A DNA stretch of 9,980 nt from JBGLNJ01 sp964353405 (GTDB lineage Bacteria > Chloroflexota > Anaerolineae > Fen-1058), in NCBI GenBank assembly GCA_964353405.1, contig CAYGWJ010000154.1, positions 1-9,980 on the forward strand, written 5' to 3'. Shown piece after piece: positions 6,633-9,980 of this stretch (its first letter is position 1; every line of letters begins with the position of its first letter). The translations under genes were made by a program, and so were the position numbers. Under the pieces are notes generated by a model, which saw only the letters and a list, made by a program, of their open reading frames with translations, was not told the origin of the DNA and made no database searches.

Positions 6633-7546
6633 CGGCTGCGCTTGTGGACGATCCATGTGGCCCCGCCCAGGATAAGGACCAGAGCTGCCAGCACGTCCCC
6701 GGCGATGCCAAGTGGATTGACCGCCGTGCGACTAGTCTGAAGGTTGTCCTGCCGCTGATCAGCAGAAGGCTGCGGCGCCGGCGCGCGCGCGATGGAGGTC
6801 GACAGGGGCGACGGGCTGGCAACCGGCGCGGTGGCCGCAGGCGTTGGCGCTGATTCGCGCAGCAAAGTGGTGGACGTCGGCTCTGGCGCAACCGGCGCAG
6901 CGCCCGGCGCTATGCCGCCGCCCATTCCACCGCCGGTCAACGGCTGCTCGACCGGCGGCTCTACCGACGTCGGCGGGGCTACTTTCGCTGCCGCAGCAAT
7001 GCCCGGAGTGACCGGGCCTGGCGCCGCCAGTTCGAGCTTGGGCGGTGTGGCTTGAGGTGCTGGCGCGGCGGGCGGCGCGCTTTTCTGCGGTTCGGATGCC
7101 GCCGTTGGAGCAGTCGTCTGGGGCGCGGAGCTTGGCTCGGATTGCATCACAATAGAAGTAGGTGCAAGCGCAGCCGGCACAGCCATCGGCGCGGGAGCGG
7201 TAGGGGACGAGCGCAAGAACAAATCACCCGCTACAGTCAGGACGAATAGAAAGGCGGCCACAGTCGTCGCGGCGCGCAGCAGCGGATACAGCCAGGGCGC
7301 GGTCTGGGACGGTTTGGCCATCAAGCGCGGCAGGGCAAACGAGCGCGGCGCGTGAACCTTGGGCATCTCCCGAACCGCAGCCACGGTCGCGCGCAGCGTC
7401 GCCAGGTTGCGTGTGCAGTCAGCACACGCTGCAAGGTGACGCTCGATGAGTGCACGCTCGGCGTCGCTGGCGCGCCCATCCAGGTATGTTGAAAGCAGCG
7501 CCTCGGCCCGTTCGTGCTCACCCGCCCATCCCAACACTCCTCCCAT
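6629..7546 (-). CDS. Membrane anti-sigma factor with zf-HC2 zinc finger and Pro/Ala-rich linker
   Basis: 305 residues. The cytoplasmic N-terminus has the anti-sigma zinc signature H37-x3-C41-x2-C44 following a YLDG helix (21-24), which binds and holds an ECF sigma factor. A first transmembrane segment spans about 85-109 and a second about 279-300, with the basic tail HKRSR on the cytoplasmic side by the positive-inside rule. Between them lie about 165 residues rich in Pro, Ala, Thr and Ser with a GGGMGGG patch (205-211), predicted to be disordered and outside the membrane. The ATG at 7546 is 2 nt after the sigma stop, with GGGAG inside the sigma gene as ribosome binding site. Pairing with that sigma factor is therefore near certain. 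The linker could sense envelope stress or be cleaved to release sigma; that is inference. Confidence 0.92.
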   Translation of the reverse strand: MGGVLGWAGEHERAEALLSTYLDGRASDAERALIERHLAACADCTRNLATLRATVAAVREMPKVHAPRSFALPRLMAKPSQTAPWLYPLLRAATTVAAFLFVLTVAGDLFLRSSPTAPAPMAVPAALAPTSIVMQSEPSSAPQTTAPTAASEPQKSAPPAAPAPQATPPKLELAAPGPVTPGIAAAAKVAPPTSVEPPVEQPLTGGGMGGGIAPGAAPVAPEPTSTTLLRESAPTPAATAPVASPSPLSTSIARAPAPQPSADQRQDNLQTSRTAVNPLGIAGDVLAALVLILGGATWIVHKRSR

Positions 7547-7548
7547 GT

Positions 7549-8184
7549 CTACTCTCCCTTGCCTTGTAGACGATATTCCGCTGGCAATAGTTCCCCGTGT
7601 TCCACCAGTAAATCGCGCAGTCGGGCCCGCGCGCGCGAAAGCCGTGACTTGACCGTGCCCAGGTTCGCGCTGGTAGCCTCAGTAATTTCCTCGTAGCTCA
7701 TACCTTGTACATCAGAAAGGACGAGCACGATGCGCTGGTCGGGTGGCAGTTGTGCAATAGCGGCCTGAATGGCGCGGTTCAACTCGCGGCGTTGGGTGAA
7801 CGCTTCGGGCGATTCAAGCTGGCTGGGAGGCAAATCGGCGTCGGGCGTGGGGTCTTCGACATAGAGCGATTCAAGCGAGCTGGCCGGGCGGCGCTTGACG
7901 CGGCGCAGCTCGTCATAGCAGGCGTTTGTCACAATACGCAGCAGCCACGCTTTGAACGACCCACCGCGAAAACCGCCGATGTGACGCCACGCGGAGATGA
8001 ACGCTTCTTGCGTCGCGTCCGAGGCGGGCGCGGCATCGCCCATGATGCGGTAGGCAAGGTTGTAGACCTGATGCTGATAGGTCAGCACCAGTGTGTTAAA
8101 AGAATCCAGGTCGCCTTTTTTCGCGGCGATGATGAGGGCGGGTTCATCCATCGGCGTTGATTGTATCAGACGATGCGCGAACAT
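7549..8184 (-). CDS. ECF-family RNA polymerase sigma factor
   Basis: 211 residues from the ATG at 8184. Region 2 spans about 27-98, including DATQEAFISAWRHI (56-69, core RNA polymerase contact) and the FKAWLLRIVTNACYDELRR stretch. Region 4 spans about 134-192, with LPPDQRIVLVLSDVQGMSYEEI and the recognition helix GTVKSRLSRARARLR (176-190). No region 1.1 or 3 is present, so this is an ECF (group 4) sigma factor that directs transcription of a dedicated regulon when released by its anti-sigma factor, encoded 2 nt downstream. The start at 8184 has GGGAGGGGAG a few bases upstream. The frame is open further to 8250, but that part is low-complexity proline and would cover the hairpin. An ATG at 8151 (200 residues) is an alternative closer to the usual ECF N-terminus. 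Confidence 0.94.
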   Translation of the reverse strand: MFAHRLIQSTPMDEPALIIAAKKGDLDSFNTLVLTYQHQVYNLAYRIMGDAAPASDATQEAFISAWRHIGGFRGGSFKAWLLRIVTNACYDELRRVKRRPASSLESLYVEDPTPDADLPPSQLESPEAFTQRRELNRAIQAAIAQLPPDQRIVLVLSDVQGMSYEEITEATSANLGTVKSRLSRARARLRDLLVEHGELLPAEYRLQGKGE

Positions 8185-8188
8185 ACAA
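8160..8188 (-). promoter_or_regulatory. Candidate promoter inside the sigma-gene start region
   Basis: On the minus strand TTGTAT (8183-8188) and an extended TGATACAAT (-10 TACAAT at 8160-8165) are 17 nt apart. Transcription would begin near 8153, just before the ATG at 8151, giving a leaderless message for a 200-residue sigma factor. This competes with the ribosome-binding-site-led start at 8184. The pattern is good but unproven. Confidence 0.3.
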
Positions 8189-8190
8189 CT

Positions 8191-8222
8191 CCCCTCCCTG
8201 GTTGCCTGTGACAGGGGAGGGG
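8191..8222 (-). promoter_or_regulatory. GC-rich hairpin covering the sigma-factor ribosome binding site, or terminator of the repeat gene
   Basis: On the minus-strand RNA CCCCTCCCCTG (8212-8222) can pair with CAGGGAGGGG (8191-8200) across an 11-nt loop, with one bulged base: ten base pairs, mostly G-C. The downstream arm contains the purine-rich ribosome binding site of the ECF sigma gene. If the message starts upstream, the site would be masked. Alternatively it may act as an imperfect terminator about 30 nt after the repeat-protein stop, but the following AGTTGTATGTT is not a clean U run. Confidence 0.5.
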
Positions 8223-8231
8223 GCGGAGGTA

Positions 8232-8260
8232 AATGTAGTTTATGAGTCAATCAACGACAA
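8232..8260 (-). promoter_or_regulatory. Weak candidate promoter upstream of the hairpin
   Basis: On the minus strand TTGTCG (8255-8260) and TACATT (8232-8237) are 17 nt apart, each matching consensus at four of six bases. A start near 8225 would include the hairpin in the sigma-factor leader. The -35 element overlaps the last codons and stop of the repeat gene. Confidence 0.22.
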
Positions 8261-9980
8261 ATCATCGGCAGGTAGACAGTGGGATTGAGCGCTATTTTGA
8301 ACAGGGTCACTCGGTTATCGAACGGGCGGCCCACCACCAGTTGGTCATTGAGACCATCATATATGAAGGTCAGAGATCTTCCCCGGTTGGCGGCCTCGCC
8401 CAGGACACTGTTGCTGCGGGTGACCGCGCCCGTGCAGCCCGCCGTCCCGCTGCACCACGTCACCGCCCCGGCGTCGGACGCGGCGCCGTTGTCCCAAGAG
8501 GAACTGCGCACCACATAGCCGCTATTGCTCAGCGCTGTGATGCCGTAGGCCCAATTGTCATAATCCCAGATGCTGCCGACCTGGTCATTAGCCGTGCTGC
8601 CCACCAGGCTGTTGCTGGCTGAGACAACACCCGTGCAGCCCGCCGTCCCACTGCACCACGTCACTGCCCCGGCGTCTGTCGCCGCACCGTTGTCCCAATC
8701 GATACTGAGCACCACATAGTTGCCGTTGCTCAGCGGCTTGACGCCGCCGAACCAGAAACCATAAACCCAGGTGCCACCGACATGATCATTAGTCGTGCTG
8801 CCCACCAGGCTGTTGCTGGCCGAGACCGCGCCCGTGCAGCCTGCCGTCCCGCTGCACCACGTCACCGCCCCAGCACTGGACGCCGCCCCGTTGGTCCACT
8901 CGGGGCTGTGCACCACATAGTTGCTGTTGCTCAGCACCGTGATGCCGCCGACCCAGTCGTCTGCATATTCCCAGATGCCGCCGACGTGGTCATCAGCCGT
9001 GTTGCCAACCAGGCTGTTGCTGGCCGAGACCGCGCCCGTGCAGCCCACCGTCCCGCTGCACCATGTCACTGCCCCGGCCTGTGTCGCCGCGCCATTGTTC
9101 CAAAGGGGACTGCGCACCACATAGTTGCCGTTGATCAGCGCCGTGATGCTGTATACGCCAACCCTGTCACTGGTAATGCTGCCCACCAAGCTGTTGCTGG
9201 CCGAGACAACGCCCGTGCAGCCCGCCGTCCCGCTGCACCACGTCACTGCCCCGGCCCGTGTCGCCGCGCCGTTGTTCCAAAAGGGACTGCGCACCACATA
9301 GTTGCTGTTGCCCAGCGCCGTGATGCTGTATGCGCCGACCTGGTCATTAGTCGTGCTGCCCACCAAGCTGTTGCTGGCCGAGACCGCGCCTGTGCAGCCC
9401 GCCGTCCCGCTGCACCACGTCACCGCCCCGGCGTCGGACGCCGCGCCGTTGTCCCAGTAGGGACTGCACACCACATAGTTGCTGTTGCTCAGCGCCGTGA
9501 TGCCGCCATAGCCATAGGCGCGGTAGCCGACCTGATCGCCAGTCATGCTACCCACCAGGCTATTGCTGGCCGAGACCGCGCCCGTGCAGCCTGCCGTCCC
9601 GCTGCACCACGTCACCGCCCCAGCCTGTGTCGCCCCGCTGTTATTCCAGGAGGAGCTGCTCACCATATAGTTGCCGTTGCTCAGCGCCGTGATACCGCCG
9701 ACGCCGACCTGGTCGTCAGCCGTACTGCCAACCAGGCTGTTGCTGGCCGAGACCGCGCCCGTGCAGCCTGCCGTCCCGCTGCACCACGTCACCGCCCCGG
9801 CCTGTGTCGCCGCACCATTGTTCCAATGGGGACTGAGCGCCACATAGTTGCCGTTGCTCAGCGCCGTGATGCCGCCGACGCCAACCTGGTCATTAATCGT
9901 GCTGCCCACCAGGCTGTTGCTGGCCGAGACCGCGCCCGTGCAGCCCGCCGTCCCGCTGCACCATGTCACCGCGCCGGCCT
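8251..9980 (-). CDS. Large secreted-type repeat protein with paired cysteines, partial at 5' end
   Basis: The frame is open from the right edge to TGA at 8251-8253, so the N-terminus and any signal peptide are missing. The visible 575 codons hold nine tandem units of 59-68 residues, the last (72) divergent. Each full unit has a core GAVTWCSGTAGCTG, then VSASNSLVGS, a (D)QVG turn, a variable loop, ITALSNGNYVV, and SPxWDNGAA. The ending SPxWDNGAAxxAGAV resembles the GAP...AGAV part of FG-GAP beta-propeller blades, and the terminal NDQLVVGRPFDN fits that reading, so a propeller-like extracellular fold is my inference. I recall similar repeats annotated as a repeat of unknown function (DUF5650), unchecked. 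Every unit has C-x6-C, suggesting one disulfide each and hence export. The protein ends in VYLPMICR, like Chloroflexota secreted proteins. An in-frame GTG at 9969 is only a repeat valine, not a start. Confidence 0.88.
   Translation of the reverse strand, partial: AGAVTWCSGTAGCTGAVSASNSLVGSTINDQVGVGGITALSNGNYVALSPHWNNGAATQAGAVTWCSGTAGCTGAVSASNSLVGSTADDQVGVGGITALSNGNYMVSSSSWNNSGATQAGAVTWCSGTAGCTGAVSASNSLVGSMTGDQVGYRAYGYGGITALSNSNYVVCSPYWDNGAASDAGAVTWCSGTAGCTGAVSASNSLVGSTTNDQVGAYSITALGNSNYVVRSPFWNNGAATRAGAVTWCSGTAGCTGVVSASNSLVGSITSDRVGVYSITALINGNYVVRSPLWNNGAATQAGAVTWCSGTVGCTGAVSASNSLVGNTADDHVGGIWEYADDWVGGITVLSNSNYVVHSPEWTNGAASSAGAVTWCSGTAGCTGAVSASNSLVGSTTNDHVGGTWVYGFWFGGVKPLSNGNYVVLSIDWDNGAATDAGAVTWCSGTAGCTGVVSASNSLVGSTANDQVGSIWDYDNWAYGITALSNSGYVVRSSSWDNGAASDAGAVTWCSGTAGCTGAVTRSNSVLGEAANRGRSLTFIYDGLNDQLVVGRPFDNRVTLFKIALNPTVYLPMICR
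8254..9975 (-). repeat. Nine tandem in-gene repeats (177-204 bp units plus a terminal 216-bp unit)
   Basis: Unit borders, taken at the Gly of GAVTW, are 9799-9975, 9622-9798, 9430-9621, 9253-9429, 9076-9252, 8872-9075, 8671-8871, 8470-8670 and 8254-8469. The first, second, fourth and fifth are 177 bp (59 residues); the third is 192, the sixth 204, the seventh and eighth 201. Extra length always falls in the loop after QVG/HVG. Over about 45 bp around the TWCSGTAGC core, copies differ at only a few bases, mostly third positions, so the array is recent or kept uniform by recombination. The array continues past the right edge. Confidence 0.93.

Noticed and set aside
9967..9969. GTG at 9969 as the start of the repeat protein
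   Set aside because: It encodes the valine of GAVTW inside a repeat. The frame stays open and in register with the repeat to the window edge, so the gene continues beyond.
8254..9975. CRISPR-like array of regularly spaced repeats
   Set aside because: The periodicity of 177-204 bp is far too long. The units keep one reading frame and differ mostly at synonymous sites, so they are protein repeats.

Overview
The window looks like a piece of a GC-rich bacterial chromosome, most likely from the Chloroflexota (Anaerolineae or Chloroflexia-like). That assignment is inferred from a receiver-ParA fusion, a GAF/PAS cytosolic histidine kinase, an ECF sigma factor paired with a zinc-finger anti-sigma factor, a secreted protein of ~60-residue repeats, and a C-terminal YLPxxxR tail that I recall from secreted proteins of this phylum. 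No marker gene proves it. All ten supported genes lie on the minus strand, so the window is described here from high to low coordinates, in the direction of transcription.

8251-9980: the C-terminal part of a large repeat protein that enters from the right edge. Nine units of 59-72 residues are visible. Each carries a C-x6-C pair, and the last unit ends in a YLPMICR tail. 6129-8184: a tight cluster of ECF sigma factor, membrane anti-sigma factor with a zf-HC2 domain and a proline/alanine-rich extracytoplasmic linker, and a zinc-ribbon Nudix hydrolase. Gaps are 2 nt and then a 4-nt ATGA overlap. 5627-6067: a membrane-anchored c-type haem-binding protein (CxxCH), 61 bp further on. 4876-5478: signal peptidase I, with its own likely promoter.

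1-4745: a second polycistron: deoC (deoxyribose-phosphate aldolase), a YgiT-type zinc-finger protein that overlaps the deoC stop by 1 nt, a 669-residue soluble GAF-GAF-PAS histidine kinase starting at TTG, an unrecognised 183-residue protein, and a response regulator fused to a ParA/MinD (CpaE-like) ATPase that runs off the left edge. The kinase, the unknown protein and the receiver-ATPase are spaced by 19-42 nt and probably form one signalling unit. The receiver-ATPase would be the kinase's output.

No tRNA, rRNA, CRISPR, insertion sequence or phage gene was seen. No stretch over 300 bases lacks a gene. The plus-strand reading frames are all shadows of minus-strand genes. The points most worth a second look are the cysteine-paired repeat protein with its length-variable aromatic loops, the kinase / unknown protein / receiver-ParA module, and a GC-rich hairpin that would mask the ribosome binding site of the sigma factor.
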